Of a stretch of DNA of 63,591 bases, positions 20,496 to 29,503 are shown in pieces; the stretch's first letter is position 1; each line of letters starts with the position of its first letter. Source of the DNA: Alphaproteobacteria bacterium bin52 (GTDB lineage: Bacteria > Pseudomonadota > Alphaproteobacteria > Thalassobaculales > Thalassobaculaceae); the NCBI GenBank assembly GCA_002238645.1, contig MPMT01000022.1, positions 1 through 63,591 of the forward strand. The letters are read 5' to 3'. The notes beneath the pieces were generated by a model. It did no database searches, had not been told where the DNA came from, and worked only from the letters and a program-made list of their open reading frames with translations. The translations under genes were made by a program, and so were the position numbers.

Positions 20496-22322
20496 ATGGT
20501 GACGGGGCGATCGCCGTGCCTGCGCGGGCGTCACCGGACGGGGCCGGGGCGGACTGCCGGCTGCATCCTGCTTGTGGCGGCATTCACCGGCTGCGTCATG
20601 TCGGACCCGCAGACCGTCGGACCGGGCCCTGACCCGATGGACGCGGTGTCGACCGCGGGCAGCTATCTCATCGGGCGGACCGCCTACCGGCACGGCGACA
20701 TCAACGCCGCATCGGTCAACTATGACCGTGCGCTGAAGGCCGACCCGGGCAATCTCTCGCTCACCCACCGGCTGTTCATGGTCAGGCTGGAACAGGGCCG
20801 GATCGAGGACGCCATCGGACTGGCCCGGCTGATATCGGCGACACCCGCAGGCGCGGCGCACCTGCCGCTCGTCGTGGTGGCCCTCGGGCTCGACCACGCG
20901 GCAAACGGCGACTGGGAACAGGCAATCGCGCAGTTCGAAACCCTGGCCGGCAGCCAGGTGAGCCTGATCCTGAAACACCTGCTCACGGGCTGGGCCCTGG
21001 CCGGGTCGGGAGACTGGGCCGGCGCCGATGCCCGGCTGTCTGACCTCGCCCGGAACACCGGGATCGAGGGTCTGAGCCTGCTGCACCGCGCCTACGCCCG
21101 AGTTCTTGCCGGCAACCCGGAGGAAGGACGCCGCCTGCTCGCCCGGGCCATGGATCTCGACCCCTGGCCGTCGCTTCGCCTGCGCCTCGCCATGGCGGTC
21201 TTGCTTGCGACCGTACACCGTGACGATGCCGCCCGCGCGGCCCTTGCGCTGGCCGGGAATGACGGGGTTCATGCCGAAACCCTGCACGCCCTGCTCGGGC
21301 GCGCTCGAAAGGGCGAGCCCGTTGACGGCCAGGTTTCCACCGCGATCCACGGCATGGCCGAGGCGCTGTTCGACGTGGCGAGCGTGCTGCAGCGCATCGA
21401 ACGGTCCCGGTCCGCCGAACGTCAACAGGGCACGGCGAGCGCAGCGCAGCGCCATGAACGGTCCCGGTCCGCTGACCGTCTTCAAGGTCAGGTCCTCGCG
21501 CTTGCCCGGCTGTCGCGCTTCCTGAACCCGCAGTTCGTGCCGGCCAGCCTTCTCGTGGCCCGGACCCTGGCGGCCCGGGACAACCATGAGGCGGCAGTGG
21601 AGGTCTACACCGCCGTCCCCGTCACCTCCCCGTACCACGACATGTCCCGGCTGCGCGCCGCCCGGGCCCTGTTCAACGCGGACCGCGCCGACGAGGCCAT
21701 CACACTGCTGGAGCAGTTGGGAGCGGAGCGGCCGGAAGACCCGGCGCCCTGGGCACAGATCGGCGACCTGCACCGCCGCCAGCGCCAGTGGGACCGCGCA
21801 GCCGCCGCCTACACCGAGGCCCTGGACCGTGTTGCCGTGCCGAGCGCACCGGACTGGAGGCTGTTCTACTACCGCGGCGTGGTCCTGGAACGGTCCGACC
21901 GGTGGCCCGAGGCCGAGGCAAGCTTCCTGCGCGCACTCGATCTCTCCCCCGAGCAGGCGTATGTCCTGAACTACCTCGGCTACCACTGGACAGAACTCGG
22001 AGTCCGGCTCGACGAGGCGGAACGGATGATCCGCAGGGCGAACGAACTCGAGCCGGAGAACGGGTACATCATCGACAGCCTGGGCTGGATCCTGCTCAGG
22101 ACCGGCCGGGTCGAGCAGGCTGTGCCACTGCTCGAACATGCCGTCCGCCTGCTTCCCGCCGATGTGACCATCAACGAACACCTGGGCGACGCATACTGGC
22201 GGGCCGGCCGGCGCGAAGAGGCGGTGTACCAGTGGAAACGGGCCGATGCGCTCGACCCGGAACCGGACCAGCGAGAAGAGATACGGGCCAAGATCAGGAA
22301 CGGCCTGCCCGACGAGACCTGA
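20496..22322 (+). CDS. TPR-repeat lipoprotein
   Basis: A 608-residue exported protein. The N-terminus has an Arg-rich region, a hydrophobic core and a lipobox-like AAFTGC, suggesting a lipid-anchored secreted protein. The rest is tetratricopeptide repeats, clearest in residues around 450-600 (for example SPEQAYVLNYLGYHWTELG and EPENGYIIDSLGWILLRTG), as in the family of alphaproteobacterial TPR proteins that scaffold envelope complexes. A TTG start at 20463 with GGAGG nearby is an alternative. The stop is followed one base later by ispE, so the two are co-transcribed. An in-frame duplicated 17-bp element interrupts the mid-region. Confidence 0.82.
   Translation: MVTGRSPCLRGRHRTGPGRTAGCILLVAAFTGCVMSDPQTVGPGPDPMDAVSTAGSYLIGRTAYRHGDINAASVNYDRALKADPGNLSLTHRLFMVRLEQGRIEDAIGLARLISATPAGAAHLPLVVVALGLDHAANGDWEQAIAQFETLAGSQVSLILKHLLTGWALAGSGDWAGADARLSDLARNTGIEGLSLLHRAYARVLAGNPEEGRRLLARAMDLDPWPSLRLRLAMAVLLATVHRDDAARAALALAGNDGVHAETLHALLGRARKGEPVDGQVSTAIHGMAEALFDVASVLQRIERSRSAERQQGTASAAQRHERSRSADRLQGQVLALARLSRFLNPQFVPASLLVARTLAARDNHEAAVEVYTAVPVTSPYHDMSRLRAARALFNADRADEAITLLEQLGAERPEDPAPWAQIGDLHRRQRQWDRAAAAYTEALDRVAVPSAPDWRLFYYRGVVLERSDRWPEAEASFLRALDLSPEQAYVLNYLGYHWTELGVRLDEAERMIRRANELEPENGYIIDSLGWILLRTGRVEQAVPLLEHAVRLLPADVTINEHLGDAYWRAGRREEAVYQWKRADALDPEPDQREEIRAKIRNGLPDET
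21399..21472 (+). repeat. in-frame direct repeat inside the TPR gene
   Basis: GAACGGTCCCGGTCCGC occurs at 21399-21415 and again at 21456-21472, in the same frame. The flanks are also similar (roughly 34-bp imperfect units), and the intervening DNA is GC-rich with short GCGCA iterations. It inserts the peptide pattern ERSRSAER / ERSRSADR between TPR helices. Its period (57 bp) is not that of the TPR itself. Confidence 0.7.
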
Positions 22323-22323
22323 C

Positions 22324-23211
22324 ATGGGACCTGGTACGGATCCGGCCCGAGAGATACCGGCAACGGCGAAGCTCAACCTCACGCTGCACGTGACCGGTCG
22401 GCGCGCGGACGGCTACCACACGCTCGACGGCCTGACCGTCTTCTGCACCCTGGCCGACCGGGTCCGGGTCATCCCCGGCGGTGAGCGGGACCGCGTGATC
22501 GTGGACGGTCCGTTCGCCGGGCACATCACCGGACCGGAACTCGCGGAAGCGACCGTGCGCGCCTTCCGGGACCGGTTCGGACCGCTTCCACGGGTCGAGA
22601 TCCGCATCACCAAGCGGATACCGGTTGCCGCCGGACTCGGCGGCGGATCGGCTGATGCGGCGGCCGTGCTGCGTGCTCTCGCCGCACTGTGCCCGGTTCC
22701 GCCCGACCGCGGCGCGCTGCACCGACTCGCGCTGGAACTCGGCGCCGATGTTCCGGCGTGTCTCGACGGGGTTCCGGTCCGCGTGCGCGGCATCGGCGAG
22801 TGCCTCGTTCCCCTGGGACCGTTGCCGCCGCTGCCGGTGGTCCTGGTCAACCCCGGGGTCGCCCTGCCCACCGGGCAGGTATTCCGGCAACGCGAGGGAG
22901 GATATTCCCGCTGTGAGCCGCTGCCGCCGGAACCGCTGGATGCCGAGGGACTGTTCCGCTACCTCGGGGAGCGCGCGAACAACGACCTGATCGGTGCGGC
23001 GTGCGCCGTCGCGCCGGTGGTCGCCACCGTGCTCGAGACCCTCGCCGACGCACAGGAACCCAGATGCCACGGAATGTCCGGCAGCGGAGCGACCTGTTTC
23101 GGCCTGTTCGACGAAGGTGCACACGAGGGCGCTCGCGCACTCGCCGAACGGCTCGCGTCACACGGGTGGTGGTCGTCTGCCGCCACCCTGGCCAGCAGAA
23201 CGACAGCCTGA
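22324..23211 (+). CDS. ispE: 4-diphosphocytidyl-2-C-methyl-D-erythritol kinase
   Basis: A 295-residue GHMP kinase. The N-terminus carries the family AKLNLTLHVTGRRADGYH and the ATP-binding loop is PVAAGLGGGSADAAA. IspE phosphorylates CDP-methylerythritol at the 2-hydroxyl in the non-mevalonate isoprenoid pathway. C-terminal CHGMSGSGATCFGLF is the conserved third GHMP motif. The start at 22324 follows the TPR lipoprotein stop by one base, so translation is probably coupled. This TPR-ispE pairing fits alphaproteobacterial gene order. Confidence 0.95.
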   Translation: MGPGTDPAREIPATAKLNLTLHVTGRRADGYHTLDGLTVFCTLADRVRVIPGGERDRVIVDGPFAGHITGPELAEATVRAFRDRFGPLPRVEIRITKRIPVAAGLGGGSADAAAVLRALAALCPVPPDRGALHRLALELGADVPACLDGVPVRVRGIGECLVPLGPLPPLPVVLVNPGVALPTGQVFRQREGGYSRCEPLPPEPLDAEGLFRYLGERANNDLIGAACAVAPVVATVLETLADAQEPRCHGMSGSGATCFGLFDEGAHEGARALAERLASHGWWSSAATLASRTTA

Positions 23212-23221
23212 GGACAGACCC

Positions 23222-24049
23222 ATGCAACCAGACCGCAGCTACTACACGCCCACCGGGGGCCTTCCCGGCCAGTCGCACCTGCTGACCGGGCGCGCCGTGT
23301 TCACCGACGCCTACGCGGTCATACCGAAGGGCGTGATGACCGACATCGTCACCAGCGCCCTGCCGCACTGGCGCGCCACCCGGGCGTGGATCCTGGCGCG
23401 GCCGCTGTCGGGATTCGCCGAGACGTTCTCGCAGGCGATCATCGAGGTCGGACCCGGCGGCGGCAGCGAGATGCCCGAGCCGGATCCCGGTGCGGAAGCC
23501 GCCCTGTTCGTGGTGTCGGGCACGCTCGATCTCGACTGCGCCGGGACCGGCTCGCGACTGGAGGCCGGCGGGTTCGCCTACATTCCGCCCGGACTCGCGT
23601 GGCGCATCGCCGCCGTCGGGGACACGGCGGCAGTATTCCACTGGATCCGAAAGCGTTACGAGCCGGTCGAGGGCCTGGGCGTCCCCGACCCGATCGTGAC
23701 CAGCGACCGCGCCTGCACGCCTGTCGCCATGCCGGACAGTGACGGCCGATGGGCGACCACCCGGTTCATCGACCCCGAAGACATGCGCCACGACATGCAC
23801 GTCAACATCGTGACCTTCGCCCCCGGAGCGGTGATCCCCTTCGCCGAAACCCACGTGATGGAACACGGGCTCTACGTGCTCGAGGGCAAGGGCGTCTACC
23901 GGCTGAACCAGGACTGGGTCGAAGTCGAGGCCGGTGACTTCATGTGGCTGCGCGCCTTCTGTCCCCAGGCGTGCTACGCCGGCGGCCCCGGGCCGTTTCG
24001 CTACCTGCTGTACAAGGACGTCAACCGTCATCCGCGGCTTGCACCGTGA
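23222..24049 (+). CDS. allE: (S)-ureidoglycine aminohydrolase
   Basis: A 275-residue bicupin matching AllE/UGHY. It releases ammonia from (S)-ureidoglycine to give (S)-ureidoglycolate in allantoin breakdown. The C-terminal cupin is highly characteristic: EHGLYVLEGKGVYRLNQDW, then GDFMWLRAFCPQ and the ending YLLYKDVNRHP. It lies 10 bp after ispE on the same strand but belongs functionally to the neighbouring purine genes. It is convergent with puuD, with only 3 bp between the stop codons. Confidence 0.92.
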   Translation: MQPDRSYYTPTGGLPGQSHLLTGRAVFTDAYAVIPKGVMTDIVTSALPHWRATRAWILARPLSGFAETFSQAIIEVGPGGGSEMPEPDPGAEAALFVVSGTLDLDCAGTGSRLEAGGFAYIPPGLAWRIAAVGDTAAVFHWIRKRYEPVEGLGVPDPIVTSDRACTPVAMPDSDGRWATTRFIDPEDMRHDMHVNIVTFAPGAVIPFAETHVMEHGLYVLEGKGVYRLNQDWVEVEAGDFMWLRAFCPQACYAGGPGPFRYLLYKDVNRHPRLAP

Positions 24050-24052
24050 GTC

Positions 24053-25279
24053 TCAGTGCCGCGCGGCCTCATACCAGTTCACGATCAGCAGCCGCTCCTC
24101 CTCGTCCATCGCCGAGAGGTTCGCCGGCGGCATGGCGCGGGACCGGCCGGACTGCAGGTAGACCTGCCGGGCATGCCGGAGCAGCTGGTCTTCCGTTTCC
24201 AGCACCACGCCGCGCGGCGGCGCCACCATTCCCTCCCATAGCGGCTCGCGGGAATGGCACATGGAACAGCGGTCAACCACGATCTCGGTCACCGCGGCAA
24301 ACTGCGGGTCGGCGGCCAGGCGGCGGTGTTCCACCGTCCTCGACACCGCGGTGCCGGTGAGCGCCGAAGGCATGGTCGACAGCCAGACGATGACGCAGAA
24401 CAGCGCCGCCGCCAAGATCCACGGCCAGACCAGGTGACCGCGGCGCTCATGCACCCGGTTGAAGTAGATCCGGATCAGGACCCCGACCAGGAAGACAAGC
24501 GACGCGATGATCCAGCTGTACCCGGTCGCGAAGGCGAGCGGGTAATGGTTGGACAGCATCAGCAACAGGACCGGCAGGGTCAGGTAGTTGTTGTGCGTCG
24601 AACGCTGCCGGGCAATCCGGCCGTACTTCGGATCCGGTCGCCGGCCGGCCAGCAGGTCCGCGGTCACCACTTTCTGGTTCGGGATGATCACCATGAACAC
24701 GTTCGCACTCATGATGGTGGCGGTGACCGCGCCCAGGTGCACAAAGGCGGCCCGTCCCGGAAACACCTGGGCAAAGCCCCAGGCAAGCAGCACCAGGATA
24801 CCGTAGAGGACCAGCATCAGCAGCCTGTCGTCCCCGCCGAGCGGACTGCGGCAGACCAGGTCGTAGACCAGCCAGCCGACGACGATCGAGACCAGCGAGA
24901 TCGCGATCGCGATCCCGGGATCGAGGTCAATGATCTCCGGGTCGAGCAGGTAGAGCTCCGGGCTCGCGTAGTAGACAACCACCAGCAGCGCGAACCCCGA
25001 CAGCCAGGTGGCGTAGCTCTCCCACTTGAACCAGGTCAGGTGTTCGGGCAGGTCGTCGGGCGCGACCATGTACTTGCGGACGTGGTAGAAACCGCCGCCG
25101 TGTACCTGCCACTCCTCGCCGTCGACCCCGGCGGGCAGGCCGGGCGGACGCCTGAGCCCGAGATCGAGCGCGATGAAATAGAACGAGGTTCCGATCCACA
25201 GCACCGCCGCCATCACGTGGAACCAGCGAATGGCGAGGTCCAGCCAGTCCCAGGCAACCGGGAGCAGGTCGGCGATCAT
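24053..25279 (-). CDS. puuD: urate hydroxylase PuuD (membrane-bound, cytochrome c domain)
   Basis: A 408-residue integral membrane protein. About eight hydrophobic segments form the urate oxidase N-domain (start IRWFHVMAAVLWIGTSFYF), and the C-terminal soluble domain has one haem c site, CSMCH at 338-342. PuuD oxidises urate to 5-hydroxyisourate and passes electrons to the respiratory chain instead of making H2O2. Its start codon overlaps the xdhB stop (ATGA), so it is the last gene of the leftward purine operon. The product is used by HiuH, encoded at the head of the same operon. Confidence 0.94.
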   Translation of the reverse strand: MIADLLPVAWDWLDLAIRWFHVMAAVLWIGTSFYFIALDLGLRRPPGLPAGVDGEEWQVHGGGFYHVRKYMVAPDDLPEHLTWFKWESYATWLSGFALLVVVYYASPELYLLDPEIIDLDPGIAIAISLVSIVVGWLVYDLVCRSPLGGDDRLLMLVLYGILVLLAWGFAQVFPGRAAFVHLGAVTATIMSANVFMVIIPNQKVVTADLLAGRRPDPKYGRIARQRSTHNNYLTLPVLLLMLSNHYPLAFATGYSWIIASLVFLVGVLIRIYFNRVHERRGHLVWPWILAAALFCVIVWLSTMPSALTGTAVSRTVEHRRLAADPQFAAVTEIVVDRCSMCHSREPLWEGMVAPPRGVVLETEDQLLRHARQVYLQSGRSRAMPPANLSAMDEEERLLIVNWYEAARH

Positions 25280-27588
25280 GCGACCGATCCGGCAGCCCGC
25301 AGCCGGTGCACCGCCTGCAGGACCCGTTCGGGCGTGACCGGAACGTCGAGCCGCGGGCAGGTGCGGTACCCGTCGACGCTCGCGACAGCCATCGAAAGCG
25401 CCTCCACCACCGATGCGCACAGCAGCAGCGGCGGTTCGCCCACCGCCTTTGACCGGCCGATGGTCGGACGGACGTTCTCGGACCAGGGGGCGATGTGGAC
25501 GTTGAACTCTGCCGGACAGTCGGATGCCAGGGGGATCTTGTAGGTCGACGGCGCATGGGTGCACAGCCGGCCGGTCTCGTCCCACCACAGTTCCTCGGTT
25601 GTCACCCACCCCATGCCCTGGATGAAACCGCCCTCGATCTGGCCGACGTCGATCGCGGGGTCGAGCGAGCGGCCGATGTCCTGCAGGATGTCGACGCGGT
25701 CGACCCGGTACTCGCCGGTAAGCGTATCGACCGTCACCTCGCTGGCCGCGGTCCCGTAGACGAAGTAATAGAACGGCTCGCCACGGCCGGTCTCCCGGTC
25801 CCAGTGGATGTCGGGAGTCTTGTAGAACCCGGTGGCGGACAGCTGCACCCGGGCGCGGTAGGCCTCGGCAATCAGCTCGCCGAACGCCATCTCCCGGTTG
25901 CCGATCCGAACCCGGTTGTTCTCGAAGCTGATCCGGTCCGGCTCGACACTCCACCGCTCGGCCGCGAAGTCAACCAGACGCCGGCGGATCTTCTCGGCGG
26001 CATCGAAGGCAGCCATGCCGTTCAGGTCCGATCCGGTCGACGCCGCGGTTGCGGACGCGTTCGGCACCGTGGCGGTGCTCGTCTCGGTGATGCGGATCCG
26101 GTCCAGGTCGACCTGAAAGCAGTCCGCAACCACGAGCGCCACCTTGGTAAGCAGACCCTGGCCCATTTCGGTGCCGCCATGGTTCAGGTGGATCGAGCCG
26201 TCCTGGTAGACATGGACCAGTGCCCCGGCCTGGTTCAGCCAGGTCAGCGTGAACGAAATCCCGAACTTCACCGGGGTGAGCGCAATCCCCTTGCGGATCA
26301 CTCCGCCCTGCGTATTGAAGGCGCGAACGGCGTCGTGGCGGGCGTGGAAGTCGCACGCGGTTTCCAGTTCCTCGAACAGCCGCGGCAACAGGTTGTCGCT
26401 CACCCGCTGCCAGTACGGCGTCAGGTCCCGGCCGGGGGAGGCATAGAGGTTTGCCTTGCGGATCTCGAGCGGCGTGCGGCCGAGCCGGCAGGCAATCTCC
26501 TCGATCATGCGTTCGGCAACCAGCAGTCCCTGCGGGCCGCCGAACCCGCGAAACGCGGTGTTCGAGACGGTGTTGGTCCGCAACGGCCGCGACGTCAGCC
26601 TCACGTTCGGGTAATAGTAGGCATTGTCGGCTTGGAACAGCGCCCGGTCGGCAATCGGCCCGGACAGGTCGGCCGAGAATCCGGCCCGGGACGCGAGCCT
26701 CGCCTCGACCGCCAGGATCCGCCCGGTGTCGTCGAAGCCGACATCGTAGTCCACCTCGAAGTCATGCCGCTTGCCGGTTGCGGTCATGTCGTCGTCGCGG
26801 TCCGGACGCAGCTTGACCGGCCGGTTGAATCGGCGCGCGGCCAGCGCGGCGGCGGCCGCAAACAGGCTGGACTGGGATTCCTTGCCGCCAAACCCGCCGC
26901 CGAGCCGGCGGACCGTCACCGTGACCGAGCTCGCAGGAACGTCGAGGACATGGGCCACCATGTGCTGTACCTCGCCCGGATGCTGGGTCGAGGAAATGAC
27001 ATGCATCTCGTCATCCTCGCCGGGCAGCGCAACGGCGATCTGGCCTTCGAGATAGAAGTGCTCCTGCCCGCCGATGTTCATGGTCCCGGTAATGCGATGG
27101 GCGGCCTGCGGAAGCGCCGCCGCGGCATCGCCGCGCGTCAGCGTGAGCGGGGGAACCACGGTCTCGTCCGCCTGCGCAAGCTCGAGCACCGGCGCAAGCG
27201 GGATGCCGTCGACCCGGGCGAGGCGGGCGGCGCGGCGCGCCGCATCGCGGGTGTCGGCGACCACGATGAAGAGCGGTTGCCCCCAGAACACGATCTCGCC
27301 TTCGGCAAGCACCGGGTCGTCCCCGGCTCGGCTCGCGCTGATGTCGTTGGTGCCGGGGATATCCTGCGCCGTCAGGACACCGACCACGCCCGGCGCCGAT
27401 CGCACGGCCTCGAGCTCCAGCCGTTCCAGCCGGGCGCGGGCGATCGTCGACAGGCCCAGGTAGGCGTGCAGCGTCTCCGGCGGCAACGGCACGTCATCGG
27501 TAAACCGCGCACTCCCCGTGACGTGCCGGCGAGCGGAGTCATGCGGATGCGCTCCGTGCATCCAGGTGCGGCGCGCAGGCCCCGTCAC
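25276..27588 (-). CDS. xdhB: xanthine dehydrogenase, molybdopterin-binding subunit
   Basis: A 770-residue molybdenum hydroxylase large subunit. Recognisable segments are the RHVTGSARFTDD N-terminus, GGQEHFYLEGQ, RRLGGGFGGKESQ near the molybdenum cofactor, AFRGFGGPQG, and GTEMGQGLLTK; the catalytic glutamate region is near VGEPPLLL. With XdhA it converts hypoxanthine to xanthine and urate. Four-base overlaps with both neighbours (27585-27588 and 25276-25279) show tight coupling. The cofactor-insertion gene xdhC is not in this window. Confidence 0.95.
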   Translation of the reverse strand: MTGPARRTWMHGAHPHDSARRHVTGSARFTDDVPLPPETLHAYLGLSTIARARLERLELEAVRSAPGVVGVLTAQDIPGTNDISASRAGDDPVLAEGEIVFWGQPLFIVVADTRDAARRAARLARVDGIPLAPVLELAQADETVVPPLTLTRGDAAAALPQAAHRITGTMNIGGQEHFYLEGQIAVALPGEDDEMHVISSTQHPGEVQHMVAHVLDVPASSVTVTVRRLGGGFGGKESQSSLFAAAAALAARRFNRPVKLRPDRDDDMTATGKRHDFEVDYDVGFDDTGRILAVEARLASRAGFSADLSGPIADRALFQADNAYYYPNVRLTSRPLRTNTVSNTAFRGFGGPQGLLVAERMIEEIACRLGRTPLEIRKANLYASPGRDLTPYWQRVSDNLLPRLFEELETACDFHARHDAVRAFNTQGGVIRKGIALTPVKFGISFTLTWLNQAGALVHVYQDGSIHLNHGGTEMGQGLLTKVALVVADCFQVDLDRIRITETSTATVPNASATAASTGSDLNGMAAFDAAEKIRRRLVDFAAERWSVEPDRISFENNRVRIGNREMAFGELIAEAYRARVQLSATGFYKTPDIHWDRETGRGEPFYYFVYGTAASEVTVDTLTGEYRVDRVDILQDIGRSLDPAIDVGQIEGGFIQGMGWVTTEELWWDETGRLCTHAPSTYKIPLASDCPAEFNVHIAPWSENVRPTIGRSKAVGEPPLLLCASVVEALSMAVASVDGYRTCPRLDVPVTPERVLQAVHRLRAAGSVA

Positions 27589-29039
27589 CGAACCTGCTCC
27601 AGTCGCACCGGCACGCCCGGTTCGCTGTTCTCCAGGTAGAACCGCACCAGCAGGTTGCGCGCCACCAGGCTGCGGTAGCCGGCGCTCCCCCGCAGGTCGC
27701 TGATGGGTGTGAAGTCGCGATCGAGCGCCTCACCGGCCGCCTGCATGGTCTGCGCCCGCCACGGCCGGCCGGTACACGCCGCCTCGGCGGCACTGGCGCG
27801 CGACGGAACGGCCGCCATGCCGCCGAAGGCCAGCCTGGCGCAGGTGACGGTGTCACCGTCGAGTTGGAGATTGAAGGCGCCGGCGACCGCGGCGATATCC
27901 TGGTCCCGCCGCTTCGAGACCTTGTAGAAGCCGAGGCGGGCGCCGGGCTTCGGCAGGCAGACCCTGATCCGCTCGAGGAATTCCCCGGACCGGATGTCCT
28001 GGCGGCCGTAGCCGAGGAAGAACGCATCGATCCCCACCGTCCGGCATCCCCGGCCGCTGCGCAGGCCGATCTCGGCTCCGAGCGCCAGCAGGACAGGCGG
28101 CAGGTCGCCGACCGGCGAGCCGTTGGCGACGTTGCCGCCCACCGTGCCCATGGTACGGATCTGCGGTCCGCCGACCCGCTCCCAGAAGTCGCGAAGCGAC
28201 GGGATGGCCTCGACGAGCGCCCGCCCCGCTTCCTCCCAGGTCACCGCGGCGCCGAGCACGATCGCCCGGTCCTCGCGCTCGATCGCAGCCAGCTCGTCGA
28301 GGTGACCGATGCAGATCGCGGGCGAGATCGGCCGCAGCTGCCGGTTGACCTCGACGCCGACGTCGGTTGCACCGGCGACGAGCACCGGGTCGGTCTCCTG
28401 CTCCAGCAGCCGTGCCAAGTCATCGACGTTGGCGGGCACCAGCACCCGGCTGCCGTCACGCTCAAGCTCGACCCTGCGGCCGTCCCGCAGCTCCGCAAGG
28501 CGCCGGCGCACCGCATCGCGCGTGGTGGTGAGCGGATCACCATCGCCTCGACCGGCCCGCAGGGCCGCCTCGACGATCGGCCGGTATCCGGTGCACCGGC
28601 ACAGGTTTCCCTGCAGCGCCACCTCGACCTCGCTCCTGGTCGGGGACGGTGTCCTGAGCCACAGCGCACAGAGCGCCATCACGAAGCCCGGGGTGCAGAA
28701 ACCGCACTGGCTTGCATGGCTCTCCACCATCGCCTCCTGCACCGGGTGCAGCCGGTCGTCGGATGCCAGGTGCTCCACCGTCACCACCTGACAGCTGTCG
28801 ACGGTGGCCAGCAGACGGATGCAGGCGGTCACGGGCCCGTATTCGAGCTCGCCGTGGCGCAGCGCTCCGACCAGGACGGTGCAGGCGCCGCAATCACCTT
28901 CCGCGCATCCTTCCTTGGTTCCGGAGAGCCGCATGTCGGTGCGCAGGAAGTCGAGCAGCATGTCGTGCGGTCCGACATCGCTGCAGGTGACCTCCCTGTC
29001 GTTCAGCAGCAGCCGGATTTCGCGTCTCGGGGCGGTCAC
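27585..29039 (-). CDS. xdhA: xanthine dehydrogenase, iron-sulfur/FAD subunit
   Basis: A 484-residue subunit with two [2Fe-2S] domains: CAEGDCGAC (residues 45-53) with its later partner, and QCGFCTPGF with LCRCTGY. An FAD-binding domain follows (GGNVANGSPVGDLPP) and a CO-dehydrogenase-flavoprotein C-terminal domain. It carries electrons from the molybdenum site of XdhB to NAD. It starts 3 bp after hiuH stops. Confidence 0.95.
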   Translation of the reverse strand: MTAPRREIRLLLNDREVTCSDVGPHDMLLDFLRTDMRLSGTKEGCAEGDCGACTVLVGALRHGELEYGPVTACIRLLATVDSCQVVTVEHLASDDRLHPVQEAMVESHASQCGFCTPGFVMALCALWLRTPSPTRSEVEVALQGNLCRCTGYRPIVEAALRAGRGDGDPLTTTRDAVRRRLAELRDGRRVELERDGSRVLVPANVDDLARLLEQETDPVLVAGATDVGVEVNRQLRPISPAICIGHLDELAAIEREDRAIVLGAAVTWEEAGRALVEAIPSLRDFWERVGGPQIRTMGTVGGNVANGSPVGDLPPVLLALGAEIGLRSGRGCRTVGIDAFFLGYGRQDIRSGEFLERIRVCLPKPGARLGFYKVSKRRDQDIAAVAGAFNLQLDGDTVTCARLAFGGMAAVPSRASAAEAACTGRPWRAQTMQAAGEALDRDFTPISDLRGSAGYRSLVARNLLVRFYLENSEPGVPVRLEQVR

Positions 29040-29042
29040 GGT

Positions 29043-29402
29043 TCAGCTACCACGGTAGGTCGAGTATCCGAAGGGCGAGAGCAGAAGCGGGACGTGGTAG
29101 TGCACGGTCGTATCGCCGATGCCGAAGCGGACCGGGACGATGTCGAGAAACGGGATGTCATCCGCGGCCTGGCCAGTCTCCCGGTGGTAGCGCCCGACAT
29201 CGAACCGGATCTCGTAGCGCCCCGGTGTCATGGCCGCCCCTTCCAGCAGCGGCCGGTCCACCCTGCCGTCAGCATTGGTGACCGAACGCGCCCGCCTGGT
29301 ACGCCGGCTCCCCTCGATCTGGTACAGGCGGATCACAAGCCCTGCCGCCGGACGGCCCAGCGCGATGTCGAGCACATGCGTGGTCAGGCGTCCCGTCGTC
29401 AT
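29043..29402 (-). CDS. hiuH: 5-hydroxyisourate hydrolase (transthyretin-like)
   Basis: A 119-residue transthyretin-related protein. It opens with the active-site stretch TTHVLDIALGRPA and ends with the diagnostic YRGS tetrapeptide. It hydrolyses the PuuD product 5-hydroxyisourate to OHCU, which the UraD domain of the divergent fusion protein then decarboxylates. The start at 29402 gives the exact family N-terminus; a 48-residue upstream extension overlaps the divergent promoter and is rejected. First gene of the leftward purine operon. Confidence 0.95.
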   Translation of the reverse strand: MTTGRLTTHVLDIALGRPAAGLVIRLYQIEGSRRTRRARSVTNADGRVDRPLLEGAAMTPGRYEIRFDVGRYHRETGQAADDIPFLDIVPVRFGIGDTTVHYHVPLLLSPFGYSTYRGS

Positions 29403-29434
29403 CGCGCGTTCCGGTTTGGGAGGGTGCACTGTAT

Positions 29435-29473
29435 GCGTTGAATGGTACGCGGCACGGTGCCTACAATCAACGC
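29435..29473 (+). promoter_or_regulatory. candidate purine-locus promoter with flanking inverted repeat
   Basis: Within the 101-bp gap between hiuH and puuE, TTGAAT (29438-29443) and TACAAT (29462-29467), 18 bp apart, form a plausible sigma-70 promoter for the rightward genes. GCGTTGA (29435-29441) and TCAACGC (29467-29473) are exact inverted repeats enclosing it, and GGCACGGTGCC (29451-29461) is a smaller palindrome in the spacer. A repressor or activator site is likely here, but no regulator gene is seen nearby. Confidence 0.5.
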
Positions 29474-29503
29474 GGTCCGACGTGCTGTACCGGGAGGACG
29501 GTT

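Noticed and set aside
17844..22382. A 1512-codon open frame on the minus strand
   Set aside because: It is antisense to ETF-QO, the TPR gene and others; high GC leaves long open shadows and no domain is recognisable except the glycosylase at its end.
25495..27639. A 714-codon plus-strand frame opposite xdhB
   Set aside because: Shadow of the xanthine dehydrogenase subunit gene, without domains.
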